Shown: positions 43,699-56,315, counted from the first letter of the stretch. The stretch: DNA of 64,000 nt from Podospora pseudocomata (GCF_035222375.1 NC_085889.1:4340001-4404000), one strand, 5' to 3'. The notes: generated by a model from the letters alone, not told the origin. A program made the numbers and translations.

Positions 43699-45108
43699 AT
43701 GACATCCAACGCTCGACTTGCCCAGCTTTCACACACCATCCTGGAAAAGACCAAGATCGTAACGGACCATTTAGCCTCCCACAATCTCACAGCACCATCG
43801 TGGGACGTTGACGGCGCAGTCGACTTTCCCATCCCAGAGTCCGCCGGCGAGGCATACACGGCAAGGGTAGACCTAATCGCAGCCACCAAAGAGCTCCACG
43901 ACCTCACCCTCGGTCCCAAGCAGGGACTTTCATGGCTGTCATGGGATGTAAGCCGTGCCCCCTACCATTCCTCTCCACCCTGCCTCCAAAACTGACAAAA
44001 GTCACCAGTTCATAAACAACCTCTCCCTCCAAGCGATCTGGGAATTCCGCGTCCCCGAATTTGTCCCCCTCACCGGCTCCATCTCCTTCGAAGACCTAAC
44101 CGCCAAAGTCGTCGCCGCCAACGACTTCAAAATCGGCGTCATGAACCTCCGGCGCTTGATCCGCCACGCGATGCTGAACCACATCTTTATCGAGCCGAGA
44201 AAAGGTTTCGTCGCTCACACGAGCGTGTCGAGGATGTTGCTGGAGGATGAACCGATGGCTAACTGGGTTGGGTACATGTGTCGTGATCTGTGGAAGCCAG
44301 CTGCTCACGTTGTTGACGCGATGAAGAAGTGGCCTGGGAGCGAGGAGCCGACGGAGACGGCGGTGAATCACGCGTTTGAGCAGAGCTTGCCGTGGTACGA
44401 TTACTTGCAGTCGGTGCCGGAGAAGGCGAGGAGGTATAACCTTGCGATGAAGCTGCATAGTGGAAATGAGGGGTTTTCGGTGGGGCATACGGTGAGGGGG
44501 TATGCTTGGGGGAAGTTGGGGGAGGCTACGGTTGTGGATGTAAGTCTTTTTCCACGCTGCGGTGCTGAGGGATGGAGTACTGATAGCGAGAACAGATGGG
44601 CGGGAACCAAGGGTTCGTCTCTTTCGCCATAGCGGAGGCCTTTCCCAAGCTGAAATTTGTGGTGCAAGACACGGAGGGCATGAGAAAGCCAGAGGCTATG
44701 GGACCGATGCCAGCTCACCTTGAAGAAAGGGTCACACGGACTGTACATGACTTTTTCGAGCCGCAGACGGTTGTGGCTGATGTCTACTTCTTCCGATGGA
44801 TATTCCACGGTTTCTCGGACAAGTACAACATCAAGATACTTCGGGCGCTGCGACCGGCGCTGCGCAAAGGAGCAAAGGTGGTCATCAACGACGGCACACT
44901 GCCAGAGCCACTGACGGCAAGCTACCTACAGGAACGCAACATCCGCACCATGGACGCCTTCAACCAGGTAACAGTGAACGCAAGGGAGAGGGAAATTGAT
45001 GACTGGAGCGAGCTGTTCAGACTGGCTGATGAGCGGTACAAGTTCACGGGGGCGTGGAAGCCAGAAAACAGCCACATGTGGTTTATTGAGGCGGAATGGA
45101 CCGGATAA
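43699..45108 (+). CDS. class II O-methyltransferase (OMT-1)
   Basis: Three exons (43699-43947, 44009-44539, 44596-45108) with exact phases encode 430 aa. The N-terminal winged-helix dimerisation domain is followed by the SAM motif split over an exon border (ATVVDMGGNQGFVSFAIAEA) and FVVQD. The catalytic-base region reads FHGFSDKYN, keeping the His but lacking the usual Asp-Trp after it. Fungal enzymes of this family methylate phenolic hydroxyls of polyketides and related aromatics. It is one of three such genes in the cluster and is divergent from the FAD monooxygenase. Confidence 0.92.
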
Positions 45109-45158
45109 TGTGTACCTATTTTTCAATCATCTCAATACAAGCCTTCGCAAATCTAAAG

Positions 45159-46205
45159 TTAAGTCCAGAGGAAGTGGTCAGCGCCGGGAATCTGGCGATG
45201 TCCAGCGATAGGGAAAGATTTGACAATCTTGTCCAGCTCCTCCTTCTCCTCCGTGGTGATCTCCACAACCGTCGAGTTCTCAATGACACGGTCCGCGCGG
45301 GTAGCTCCCGGAATAGGAATGATTTCACCGACGTCACCAGTGTTGGAATAGGACCTGATCCAAGCAAGTGCGAGCTGCGCCGGCGTCACCCCCTTCTTCT
45401 CGGCAAACGCCTTGACCTTGTCAACAAGCTCGAGGTTCTTGGCAAAGTTCTATAAAAAAAGGGGGTATCAGTAATAATAACACCGTGGGAAGAACTCATG
45501 GTCCCTTACCTCGGGCTGGAATCTTCCAAACATATGCCTGTTATCTCCCTGAGGAATATCCTCAACCTTCTTGATTTGACCCGTCAAGAAGCCGTATCCA
45601 AGAGGAGCGTAGCTCAGCAGTACAACACCACACTCCTTAGCCGCCTTGGCCACGCCATTGGTAAGGATCTCACTGCTCCAGAGCGAGAATTCAACCTCGG
45701 CATGGGTGATGGGCACCACAGCGGCAGCCTTGCGGATCGTCTCGGCCCGAACCTCGGACAGACCCACAGAGCCGATCTTGCCCTCGTCCTTGAGCTGCTT
45801 GAGAGCACCGACCGTCACCTCGACGGGGATGTTCTGATCCATCCGGGCAGGGCCGAAGACATCAATGAACTTGACGCCCCCGAGGATGGCGTTGCATTCC
45901 TCCCAGCTGGCGCGCACGCCCTCGGGTGAGCAGCTGGGGGAGTAGGTTGTCGGATCGAAGCAGGCCCGGATGAAAAGGGTCACCTTTTCCGCATCCTCGG
46001 GGTACTTGGTGAAGTACCGGCGTAGGAGGTGAAGGCCGGCTGTGGGGGGGTCGGGGGGCAGTCCGTAGACGGAAGAAGTCGACCAGATGGTGGCGCCGGC
46101 GTTGATGGCGGCCTTCATGGCCTCGAAGGCTTGTTCATCCGAAGGCTTGTTGGGGCGCCATGTGTATCCTAGGAGGCCAAGACCGGTATGAGGGAGGGGC
46201 GACAT
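45159..46205 (-). CDS. aldo-keto reductase, pyridoxal reductase-like
   Basis: Two exons (45510-46205, 45159-45449) with a 60-nt intron give 328 aa. The barrel signature is visible: GLGLLGYTWRPNKPSDEQAF, KLLKDEG-like helix KQLKDEGKIGSVGLSEVRAE and PLGYGFLTGQI, with a C-terminal IPIPGATRADRVIEN. The position of the usual catalytic Asp reads Ser (IWSTSSVYG) and the Lys position appears to be Arg (LFIRACFDP). This recalls the AKR8 pyridoxal-reductase branch. It likely reduces or oxidises a carbonyl in the pathway with NADP. It is divergent from the SDR across a promoter that has one cluster element. Confidence 0.88.
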
Positions 46206-46643
46206 GATGAGATAGATGCACGAGATGGGTAATGATAAGATAACAGAGTGTTGTAGATAGTGGTGTTCGATTCTGCGGATTTCGGGTCATTCAGGTCACA
46301 TCGTCTTAAGAAGATTACGGTGGGTTTGTCACACGTTCTTAGAACCTAACCCCGCTCCTTCACTGTTCCAAAGTCGGGGTTGCCAATTGCCTCATAGGGC
46401 TGCGTTGGATGCCTTCCCCTCCTTTGTCTCGGCCAACACCCCTTATCCCCGGACGTTAAATCCAGGATAGAAGCTGATGAGCTACCAAGGTACAAGCCAG
46501 CGGGCCGGACCCGAGTTCAACGCCACCCGCCTTACATCCGTACATCCGACAGCGTCGCGCATATAGGGGGGGTACCTAATCCAAAACTCCGAACAAGGCA
46601 GGTCGATTCTTCCACCCCCTTTCCATCCCTTTTTATTCACATC
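46206..46643. other. divergent promoter, AKR and SDR
   Basis: 438-bp intergenic region with a cluster element at 46507 and a pyrimidine-rich leader before the SDR ATG; no gene inside. Confidence 0.6.
46507..46517 (-). promoter_or_regulatory. cluster element AACTCGGGTCC
   Basis: Exact copy on the minus strand, between the AKR and SDR starts. Confidence 0.7.
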
Positions 46644-47607
46644 ATGGTTGCCTTTGATCCTTCACGCCTGGGCGTGAACTTCACCTCCCAGACCCACAGC
46701 GACACATATGCCCAGATTGATCCTTCCGGCATTACCCCCGCGCCATGCATCGGAAGGACAGTCCTCGTTACCGGCGCCGCCAAAGGCATTGGTCGAGCTA
46801 TTGTTGCGTCTTACGCCAAGGCGGGGGCCAATCGCATCGCCATCACCGCCCGCGGGGACGTATCCGCCACCCATGCCGAGGCCCTCCAAGCAGCTGCAAA
46901 GGCGGGAAGAGACAACGTTGAATTTCTTATCCTCCGGCTGGACGTCAACAACCATGACACCATCGAGGCATGCGCCCAGGAGCTGGCCTCTAGGTGGGGG
47001 CACATTGACATTCTTGTCAACAATGCGGGATACCTGGCACCATTTGTGCCATTGGGCGAAGGGGACAAGGATGACTGGTGGTTGACGTGGGAGGTCAACG
47101 TGCGTGGTGTCTACTGGGTCATTCGTGCGCTTCTACCTCTTATCCTGAAGAGCAAGGACAAGACGATTGTCAATCTCACCTCGGTCGGAGCCCTGGCGCT
47201 GACCCCCGGTGCGAGTGCCTATCAGCCGTCTAAGCTGGCGGTTCTGCGTTTGTCCGAGTATCTGATGGTGGATTACGAGTCCAGGGGCCTGCTGGTGTAC
47301 TCTGTTCACCCGGCGTCAGCGGCGACTGATCTCGCTAACAATATGCCAGCAGAAATCGTTCAAGGTTGGTCGTCACCCCGCAGAACGTTTGAGGTTATAT
47401 GCCGCAGCTGACAAGAGTTGGACGGCAGCTGTGTGTCATGATACTCCTGAGCTGGCCGGTGATAGCATTGTGTTTCTGACCAGCGAGCGACGGGAGTGGT
47501 TGGCTGGGAGATATATCAGCTGCGCTTGGGATATGCCTGAGCTGATGGCCAGGAGAAAGGAAATCGTAGAGAAGGATCTATTGAAACTTCAGGTCCGGTT
47601 TCAATGA
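46644..47607 (+). CDS. short-chain dehydrogenase/reductase
   Basis: Exons 46644-47364 and 47429-47607 give 299 aa. Classical SDR landmarks occur in order: TVLVTGAAKGIGRAI (cofactor loop), ILRLDVNN, HIDILVNNAGY, NLTSVG with the catalytic Ser, and the YQPSK active-site Tyr/Lys. The intron donor is GTTGGT, slightly off consensus, but the phase closes as EIVQAVCHDTPELAGD. The protein should act on an alcohol or ketone of the pathway intermediate. It is co-located with, and transcribed away from, the AKR gene. Confidence 0.9.
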
Positions 47608-48264
47608 AGTTATCTAGCCGAGGCCAAGCTTTTATTAGGCTTCTTGGCGTGAAGCTTGTTTGAGAGATGGGGTTGAATCGCGTTGGGTCCACTGCGGGAA
47701 TACACAATTTCTACCCACTTGTCCCACAAAGAGGGGATCTCACGATGTAAACAATGAGGGTTGTTGCCTACATAGTTTACGATTGCATCGCTTCTGGTAC
47801 CGTGCATCTTTTACGTCATCTCTGCTTATATATTCTGTTTGTTTGATGGCGATGACCGGTTGTGATGAGCCCGGCACGGGTTTAAGCCAAGTTGCGTTCT
47901 TTATTCGCAGAGCCCTCCTTTGCACCCAGTATGTGCGCTAAGACAAACCAACTGCAGAAGAGGCGAAGCTTGCATTCCATTCGTCTCTACTCTATTGTCA
48001 TCATAGCTAAACATCTTTTCTTTGCCTCCAGTTGGCGGCGGGTTAGGGTTCTGCCCGAGAAACCAAGACAAACTCGGGTCCTGAACCCACCTTGGTGTTG
48101 ACTGTCCTGAGAAATCAACATCACAGAACTCAGGTCTGTCCTTCGCTCGGTGGTTCATAGCAGTTAATAGATAGCCAATTGATTCATGGTCAGTGCACAT
48201 TCAGTCCATCTTGCAGATTTCCAAGTACAGCATTTGCCGTGTCGAAAATAACTGCAATCATATC
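47608..48264. other. intergenic, promoter of OMT-2
   Basis: Holds the SDR 3' region and a cluster element at 48071; a weaker AACTCAGGTCT is at 48127. No gene seen. Confidence 0.6.
48071..48081 (+). promoter_or_regulatory. cluster element AACTCGGGTCC
   Basis: Exact copy about 190 bp upstream of the OMT-2 ATG. Confidence 0.7.
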
Positions 48265-50013
48265 ATGGAGCGTTTCCCTCGCACATCTGAAGACGCCGAC
48301 AAACTCCTCAAGCTATCGGACCTACTCCGTGACGCGGCCCTGACTGTCAAGGAAGAGTGGAGCAAAGAAGTCTTTGACGAACCATCAAACATTCCCAACG
48401 GCAAAGCAAGCGGTGGACACCACAGTCATGAAGCAACAGCCAGGATCCTCCCCAGTCGAAAGCTCTGGGACGCCGAGAGGACAATCGAGGCTGTTTCGGG
48501 GGTTTTAGTCGAGCTAGTCTCAGAGCCACACCAACGGATCCAGCAGGTGCTAACCCAATACATGGAATCAAGGGCTCTGTTCATTGCGGCTGAGCGCAGG
48601 ATCCCGGATTTGCTTGCCGAGGCGGGTGAGGGGGGGTTGGATGTTGAGACTTTGGGGCGAAAGACCAAGATTGAGTACCGGAAATTGGGTAAGTCCTTTT
48701 GATATCAGGAAGTAGCCATCAGTTAAGAGAGAGAACTGAGACGTCAAAAAGCTCGTATCTTGCGTACACTCTGCGCAATCCACATCTTCACTGAAGTCGC
48801 CGAGGGCCGCTTCGCCAACAACCGCATTTCCGCTTCGCTGGTGCAAAACCCTGGTCTTCGGGCTTATGTGCAATTATTGTAAGATGAACCCCCCCTCTCT
48901 CCCTCACTGACGCGCCTACTGACACCGGATGCAACAGCGGTCTGCACGTGTCCGCGGCGGCGGAGCATCTACCCCGCTACCTTGTCGGGCCGAAGGGCGC
49001 GTCTTACAAGGTGGAGGAGACGGCGTTCCATCACGCCATGGGGACTGACAGGCCTCTTTGGGAGTGGATGACACAGCGACTGCCTTCGGATCAGGTCACT
49101 TCTGATGGGCCTGGGTACCCTGGTGTGCCCGAGTTGGCGAACTTTCCTGTCTCGTTTGATCACAAGGGTCTGGTAGGGAGGCCGGAGTTGGAGAACTTTG
49201 CTTTGGCTATGTTGGGGGGTGGTCAGGCGTCGGGTACTGCGCATGCGTATGGTGAGATATTGTTACCCGCTTATGCTAGGTTGGTGGGGCGAACAAGTAC
49301 ACTGACTGGGAGGTAGATTTTCCGTGGGGTGAACTTGGAGATGGGCTGGTTGTGGATGTCGGCGGTGGAGTTGGTACGTATTTTCGCGTCCATGGTAAGA
49401 CACCTGGTAGCTGACAGCCAACAGGGGGGTTCGTCTTGCAACTCCTACCAATCTATCCCCGGCTCAAGTTTGTCGTTCAAGACCGGCCGGAAAACGTGGA
49501 GAGGGGCGAACGCGAGATATTCCCGGCTAAAGCCCCTGATGCCTTGGCTGCAGGGAGAGTCAAGTTCATGCCCCATGATTTCTTTACTGAAAACCCAGTG
49601 AAGAACGCGGATGTCTACTGGCTACGCGGAATTCTGTAAGATTTGGTCCCTTTTTGTTCTGTGCTCTACTGTCTAACAGTTCTAGACATGACTGGTCCGA
49701 TGATTACTGCGTGAGCATTCTCAAAGCTGTCAAGGCTTCCATGGGCCCCAAATCAAGAATTCTGATATGTGATCCCGTCATGAATACCACTTTTGGCTGC
49801 GATGAGATTGAAGCAGCACCGAGTCCGCTCCCGGCAAATTACGGGTACCATGTCCGTTATTGCCACAACCGGGATATTGGTCTCATGGCGACCATCAACG
49901 GGATTGAGAGGACTCCTTCCGAGTTCAAGGCCTTGTTCGAGGAAGCTGGGCTGCGCCTGGTGAAGTTCTGGGATACAAGGAGCATGGTCGGGATTACTGA
50001 GGCTGGTTTATGA
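48265..50013 (+). CDS. class II O-methyltransferase (OMT-2)
   Basis: Six exons (48265-48688, 48752-48878, 48938-49251, 49317-49373, 49425-49635, 49686-50013) encode 486 aa; every junction keeps phase. The helical N-terminal domain is followed by AHAYDFPWGELGDGLVVDV and GGGVGGFVLQLL, the SAM-binding core, then FVVQDRPENVERG. The catalytic motif is canonical (LHDWSDDYC), with ILICDPVMNTTFG after it. It is longer than its two paralogues, mainly through the N-terminus. It most likely methylates a phenol made by the cluster. The exon-rich structure differs from OMT-1, so they are not recent duplicates. Confidence 0.92.
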
Positions 50014-50224
50014 ACAAAGAACTAATTTGTATATGTTGTCCTACAACTGTTGCTTAGATGATGAAAGCTGTGAAAACAGAAATGTGTATCCGCGTGTGCA
50101 GAGCTGTCTATGGAAGTGTGAATCTAAAAATCCGCCAAAATTGTGAGATCTGCCATCCTGATTACAAGTAAGAAAATTGTTGTCGACAGTGGGGTTGAAG
50201 GAGCCGCTCAGCTAGGTAAGGAAC

Positions 50225-51910
50225 TCAACGCCAAGCGTCCAGAGATTGGGGAATGGGGTGATACGAGCTGAAAACGCCGCGTGGGTCGAACTTGTTCTTG
50301 ACCGCGGTGAGGCGCTGCTGGCGCCACTTCTCGCGTCCGTACAGCTGTGAAAGAGGCTCATCGCCATGAGCATAGTTTTGGTAGATGTGAGTCTCCTTGT
50401 ATCCAGAAATCTTGGGCTGGGCAAAGTGATCCCTCCAGCGCTTGGCAAAAGCATCCGCAGCCTTTGAAACAGAGGTGTCGTCAAAGGCAATTTCAAACTC
50501 GACGAGATGCTCAACACCATCACGGTGGGGGAAGGCGCTGTAATCGTCGGGAAGCTTCTTGATACCTTGCTGAGCAAATGTCTCGACCAAGAAGGTGCTG
50601 GAGTTGGCAGCCGGGTTGGCCTTGATGAAATCTCCGAACTCGCTCCACAGCCGTACAAATGAGGGGGCGTCCAGCCGCTTGGTGCCCAGGCCGTACATGA
50701 CGTGGTTCTGGCCCTTGGCGCACTTGATCAAGGTGATGCCACCGGCACCCTTGATGGGGAGCTCGTCCCAAGAGTACATGTTTTCTTCGACGGAAAGGCT
50801 GTAGTTCTGGAAGTGGCGAGTGTACTTGCGTCCCTCTTCCCGGGGGCCGGCATAGACGAGGTTAAGCGCCACAATGGTCTGTCACGAACATGTTAGTGCT
50901 AATCTTTCATCCAAGATCACCACCTATAGGTGGGTACTCACCTCGAGAGTGCTAGGATCAACACTGCCAACCAGAATCAAAGACAGTGGCGCAGGGAGCG
51001 GGACAAGAGCGTTCATGTCGTCAATGATCTTCTTGACCTTATCGACGCTGAAGGCCAGGTTTGCCTCGTAGTGCATCCCACCGTTCACAGCGGGATATGT
51101 CTGAAATGTGGTTTCGATGACAACGCCAAAGTTCTGGCCAGCACCACGTACGGCCCAGAACAAGTCCTTGTTGACCTTTTCCGAAGCCTCAATCACAGTG
51201 CCGTTCCACAGAGCCAGGCGAACCTTGCGCACGTTGTCGCTTGTTAAACCGTGGAGACCCTGCAGCCTGCCGACACCACCGCCCAACATGGCTCCAGTTG
51301 CCCCAACGCAGGGACAGGACCCGGTAGCTGGTTGAAAGATGTTAGATCAAGAATGGAGTTTGCAGATGGAGTTGCTTTGACTTACTGACTTGTCTTCCAG
51401 CAGCCGCCAGAGGCCGAATCAAGTCCAAAAAGGTGGCACCGCTGCCAATGGTGGCCGTCCCGTCAGCGTTGACCCTGGAGTAGTTGAACTTCTCCATGTT
51501 GATCATGACCACATTTTGTGCGGCAGCGAGCTCGATAGAATAGCCATGCCCACCTGACTTGGCGAGAAACGAGATGTTGTTGCTTGTCATGTACCGAAGC
51601 TGTCATGCGTTAACTGAAAGTGTTCCAACAGCTTGTGGTGATGAAAACACACCCCCTCAGAAAGGACTTGCTCCGTCTCTGGAAGAAACACTTGGTTGAA
51701 GCTTGGAGCCATGTAGGCGTTCCATCTCTGGGACTTCTCTCCAAAGGACGGCCAAGACGAGTTGAAAACCGAGTCGTCTATGGAGGTAGGCCAGCCGGTC
51801 TCTTGGCGCTCGAACCCGGCCCAGTGGACTGGTAAAGCCCCACTGATGACAGGCGAGGCGGCCCACAAAAGGGAAACGAGAGAACGAACGACGTTGCTGC
51901 TGCCAACCAT
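50225..51910 (-). CDS. BBE-type FAD-linked oxidase, secreted
   Basis: Four exons on the minus strand (51653-51910, 51386-51599, 50942-51327, 50225-50878) give 503 aa. A signal peptide is evident at the start (VVRSLVSLLWAASPVISGA). The FAD-binding domain carries FLAKSGGHGYS, whose His is the usual covalent anchor, and GSCPCVGATGAMLGGGVG, with a Cys where bicovalent enzymes attach FAD. The C-terminal berberine-bridge region ends REKWRQQRLTAVKNKFDPRG. Such enzymes oxidise alcohols or couple and cyclise phenols. It is divergent from OMT-3 and convergent with OMT-2. Confidence 0.9.
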
Positions 51911-52673
51911 GTTGACGGAAACGACTGACAGATGACACTAGGTGTACAAGAGAGGTGAGTCTGAACGACCTGAAGAATTCTTGAAATCTAGCGTCTATGA
52001 CATGGCTTTTATGTTACTCTCGACTCGTTCGCCTCCTGACCGTGCAAGCCATTAGCTATCAAGGAGCTGACAGGTAGGGCTGAACGCTCGCCTGTTGGCA
52101 TGACCGGTCTTGGCTTCGCCGCAGGGCTTCCCAGGCTATCGCCCTGACTGCTTGGTTTTTCCTTGGTATCCCGTCTGGTTGGGAAGATTACCATCATGAT
52201 CCTCCGGAAATCGGCGGATGTGTAGCTGGCCAATGATCGTGCAGGATCTCACGGTGAACAAGCCGTTGGGAGTAAGGCTGCCGCCCCTTGTTCGGTAGAG
52301 GGACCCGAGTTGCACTTCAAAAGTGCTGGAACGCCCAATTCCGTGAATGCACGACCTGGCGCAGCAAGCTCCCACGCCGCAAGAGTGAGACGACGGATGA
52401 AATTTGAAGGTATTACTTGCACGAGGGAGAGTTCCTTGTTGCGATGCTCGACGGCTGGATCTAGTGGTCTCTTGGTATCGAGAATCCGCAGGTAGATCAG
52501 CCAATGCCCACTCAACGCAGGTCCTAGCCGAGGTAGGTCCTGCAGCCACCGCATTACGGGTAGGTCCCAGCCATGTGGTAGCTAATATTACGATTTGACT
52601 TCTATGACACCTGACCATGTGTTTTCCATGCTTCCTTCGCCCCTGTAACTTCCTTTGCCCTGGTACCGAAACC
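51911..52673. other. divergent promoter, BBE oxidase and OMT-3
   Basis: 763-bp region with one cluster element at 52301. Open frames on the minus strand have no recognisable product. Confidence 0.55.
52301..52311 (-). promoter_or_regulatory. cluster element AACTCGGGTCC
   Basis: Exact copy on the minus strand, between the divergent BBE oxidase and OMT-3 genes. Confidence 0.7.
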
Positions 52674-54048
52674 ATGACCTTCACCACTGACGACGCTATT
52701 GCCCTGGTTGGCAAGATTGAGGCAGCCATCGGCAGTCCTCACGCACTCGCGTCAATCCGGGATGACGCGGTACGCTGTAAGCTGAGAGACGCAGCCTCCA
52801 AACTGAGCCTCGCCTTGGAAACGCATAACGATGTGATTCACAGGATTGCCTACTCGGTGTGTCAGCACGGAGAAACCCCTTTCCAAGCCACACGCTTCGC
52901 TGACACACGACCTCATCTAGCCGATGCAACTAGCCCTTGCCCGTGTGGGTGTCGATACTGGTATTTTCCGGTTTCTTGTGGTCAATAATGGCACCTCATC
53001 GGTTGAGCTTGCACGGGAGAGGAAGGTCGACCTAGTGTTAACACGTAGGAGCACATAACTATCACACCCGGAGTTTCTATCCGTGCTAACTCCGTGACAG
53101 AACGGCTGTTGAGGTACTACCAGTCCGTCGGCATGATTTTGCAAAAGGGGCCAGATGAGTTCGCCCCCAATAATGTCACGGAAGCATTAGCGTGGGAGGG
53201 TGGGCGAGCTGGCATCTGCTTCCAATCTGACCTGGTTGCCCAGTCCCTCCTGGCCTTTCCCCAGTTTCTTCGAGAAACCGACTATGCCAACCCCACTAAC
53301 GCAAAGTATACACCGTTCAATCTGGGACTGCAAAACGAGCAGACACTGTTTGATTGGATCAAGGATCACCCGGACACCCTCCATCACTTCAACACATGGA
53401 TGTCGGTGCAGAGGGATCCTCGGTCGACCTTTTTGGATGTGTTGCCGTTTGACCAGGAGTTTGCAAAGGATTCAAACGACGAGACGGTTGTTTTTGTTGA
53501 TATTGGCGGCTCGCGAGGCCACCAGTGCATTGCGTTGAGACGGCGATATCCGAACTTGCGAGGGCGTGTGGTTCTGCAGGATCTCCCTCATACGATTGAG
53601 CAAGTCAAGACGGATCCTCTTCCAGGGTTCGACAACATTGAGACAGATGTTCATGATATGTTTTCCTCTCAGACCATCAAAGGTATTGCTCTTACTGTTC
53701 TCCCTGATATTCTAAGCTCACAAGTCTATAACAGGCGCCCGGGCATACTACTTCCGAAATGTCTTCCATGACTGGCCCGATGACAAGTGCCAAGCTATTC
53801 TTGAGAGCCTCAAGCCAGCGTTGTCCAAAGACTCCGTGGTGTTAATTGACGACATTGTTGTGTCAAGCGTTGGGGCTCCATGGAGGGTGACGTTGGGAGA
53901 CATGACAATGGCTGTCTGTTTGGCGGCCATGGAACGTACCGAGGCGGAATGGCGGAGACTTGCAAGCTCAACAGGGTTCGAAGTGGTCAAGATTTTGAAG
54001 TATAGGGAGGAGTATGAAGACTCGGTAATCGTCTTGAGAGTGGCATAG
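52674..54048 (+). CDS. class II O-methyltransferase (OMT-3)
   Basis: Four exons (52674-52856, 52921-53044, 53101-53682, 53735-54048) give 400 aa. I chose the ATG at 52674 (MTFTTDDAIALVGKIEAAIG); an in-frame ATG at 52617 would add 19 residues. The fold reads MQLALARVGVDTGIF, QRLLRYYQSVGMI, then the SAM motif VVFVDIGGSRGHQCIALRRR and VVLQDLPHTIEQ. The catalytic base is canonical (VFHDWPDDKC), followed by VVLIDDIVVSSVGAPW. It resembles fungal toxin and mycotoxin OMTs of the same family. It shares a promoter region with the BBE oxidase. Confidence 0.92.
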
Positions 54049-54321
54049 CTCATTCTTGAGAGATGGAAGAGCAACTGAAAATTCCGTGGAAGGCTTCGAC
54101 TATCCTACCTAGAGCTTCAAGCAGCGTAGAATCGCTGTGAGTGATAGTCAGGAACGTGCTATGTAAAGTACCTAAGTCATAGTCTCTATCCCAAGACTCT
54201 CTCATATGTACCCATCACTGTCATGAACCTTCTCGGAGTCAAACATTTAGTCGCGGCAGTAGTCAACCTCAGATTCCATTACATTCGGATCCCTGAGCTA
54301 CGCCTTATCTTTCACCCAACC

Positions 54322-56186
54322 TCATCTCCGAGACTTAATACGAACATGGAATCCCGAAGGCATCGTGAACCACTTTGTCTCCAGCGTCCACTCTCGCTCG
54401 GGGTTCAGTAGCTCAAACTGTGTGTATGTAGACTCAGCATAGAGCTCGCAGAAAGTGTAAGAATGTCATGTTCACTTACCTCGTATCGTTGCAACAACGA
54501 GGGGATGATCTTGTACACCTCAAAGTATGAAAGATTCTTGCCCAAACACACGCGGTGACCGGCTCCGAACTGACGGAGTTAATCTCAAATAATCGCATTA
54601 CAGAGTGGATGAGGGAAGGAACGCACTGTCAACAGCGAGTTATACATAGTCCTCTTTTTATCCTCACCGCACATCCAACGCTCGGGTCGCCAGACGTCAG
54701 GGTCATCTCCGTAGAGGCCTACTTCTCGGTGGACTGCCCATGGATTCTTGTGGGTAGTACAGGGTTAACAAGGTGTAATCATATGCTCGCTGAGACAGCC
54801 TTACCATAGAGACTCTCGTTCCTGGTGGAATAAAGTACCCATCAACCTCCAAACCGCTTTGAGGCACAATACGCTCCAAGGGAAACCCAATCGGCGGATG
54901 TAAGCGCGACGCCTCTTTCACGCAAGCATCGAGATATGGCAACCGTTGTGACTCTTTCCATGTCACCAACTTGGAGATACGTCCTTCCTGTGCGGCACTG
55001 TCAATCTCCTTTTGCAAGGTAGCCAGCGTTTTGGGGTTCTTGAGAAGATGATACAGCACCACGCTTGCCATGATGCTGGTGGTGTCACCGCCTGCTTGGA
55101 TGTTGGAGTTTGTCCACGTGGGGAGGGCACTTATGGTCGTAAGTTTTGGATATCTGGCTGACTTTAATGCAAGTACTCACAGTTCAGGAAGAGTAGGATT
55201 TTTCGCAGCCTCACGGATGAAAGCGGAGAGGTAGTCCTTCTGGTTGATGTTTTCACGCTCTTCCTCTGTCAACGCAAGCCGCTCCTGGATTCGTGCCGCG
55301 CCGAACTCGGCGAGAGGATTCCTCTTGGCAGAGACTGGAATGAGCGGGTTGTCCTTCCAGAACTTGTCCAGCCATGGTGTCTGAGTGTTCTTGTATCGTC
55401 GTTAGTGCTCGTAGAGACAAGTACGATCTCACTGTCATAGGGTAAATATGAACTCACCGCGGCCACATCTCGGAAATATTTCCAGTTATTCTCAATGACA
55501 CCCTCGATATCACCACCCTTTTCAAGGAACCCCAATCGTCTTGAAAAGGTAACCTCGCCCATGATGTCAAACGTGAAGAGTTGCAGCCAGTCTGAGAGAT
55601 TAAACTCCCGCCCCTTGTCAGTAAACAACTCATCGAGCCTGGAAAAGAAATACTCGATGGTGGAGACGACCAGCGGTTCAAACCTCGTCAGGTTTGCGAT
55701 GGAGTAGAGGTTAGCAACTGGTCTTCTCATGCGCCTGTGAAGGTCCTCGTCGCGGGTCGCAAAGACATCGGGAATCTTGGCGCCTTTCATACGGGGTAAT
55801 ATCGAGTCGTAGAACTCGGACTGGGATATGCCGGATGAGAATTAGAGCCGTTGAAGCGGTAGACAAGACCGTACCTTCAGGAACTTGGCCTTGAAACCAT
55901 AAATCTTATCAACGGCATCCGGCTGAGAGATGAGCACGGCATTGGGACCAACCCGGACGACGGTGCCATAGCGACGATGCAGATCAGTATGCTTCTGATG
56001 GACATCTCCCGCCGCAACCCATGATCGGCGGACAAAGTCGGTGAATGCGGCGGATGCCGGGCCGGGTATGTGACTGAGCCTGGAATAGGTGTGCAGTAAC
56101 CGGAGGATGACAGCACCCGCACCAACGGCAAGGAGGATACTGCTCAGGTTCGCGGTTCGATCAGTAAAACCCTTTAAGACATCCAT
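54322..56186 (-). CDS. cytochrome P450 monooxygenase
   Basis: Seven exons on the minus strand (55875-56186, 55458-55820, 55181-55389, 54805-55129, 54627-54746, 54480-54569, 54322-54417) give 504 aa. The N-terminal anchor is ILLAVGAGAVILRLLHTY, then a proline hinge LSHIPGP. The I-helix oxygen motif is AGGDTT, the K-helix KEASR, the meander RPERW, and the haem loop FGAGHRVCLGKN with its Cys ligand. The type matches ER-bound fungal P450s of the pisatin demethylase/CYP65 sort. It hydroxylates or couples a pathway intermediate. It is divergent from the DUF1857 gene across a 252-bp promoter with two cluster elements. Confidence 0.93.
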
Positions 56187-56315
56187 GATGAACGTTTTGG
56201 TAGGTAGGGACAACGCAAATTCGCTGCATGTGTGCAGATTAGTAGAGACTCTGCTCCGCTCCGACAGCTCATTGCTGGCTTATACCCCCATCATGATGGA
56301 ATAGCCCCTCATCAT

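Noticed and set aside
54660-54690. CGCTCGGGTCG, similar to the cluster element
   Set aside because: It lies in P450 coding sequence and differs at both ends of the 11-mer, so it was not counted among the regulatory copies.
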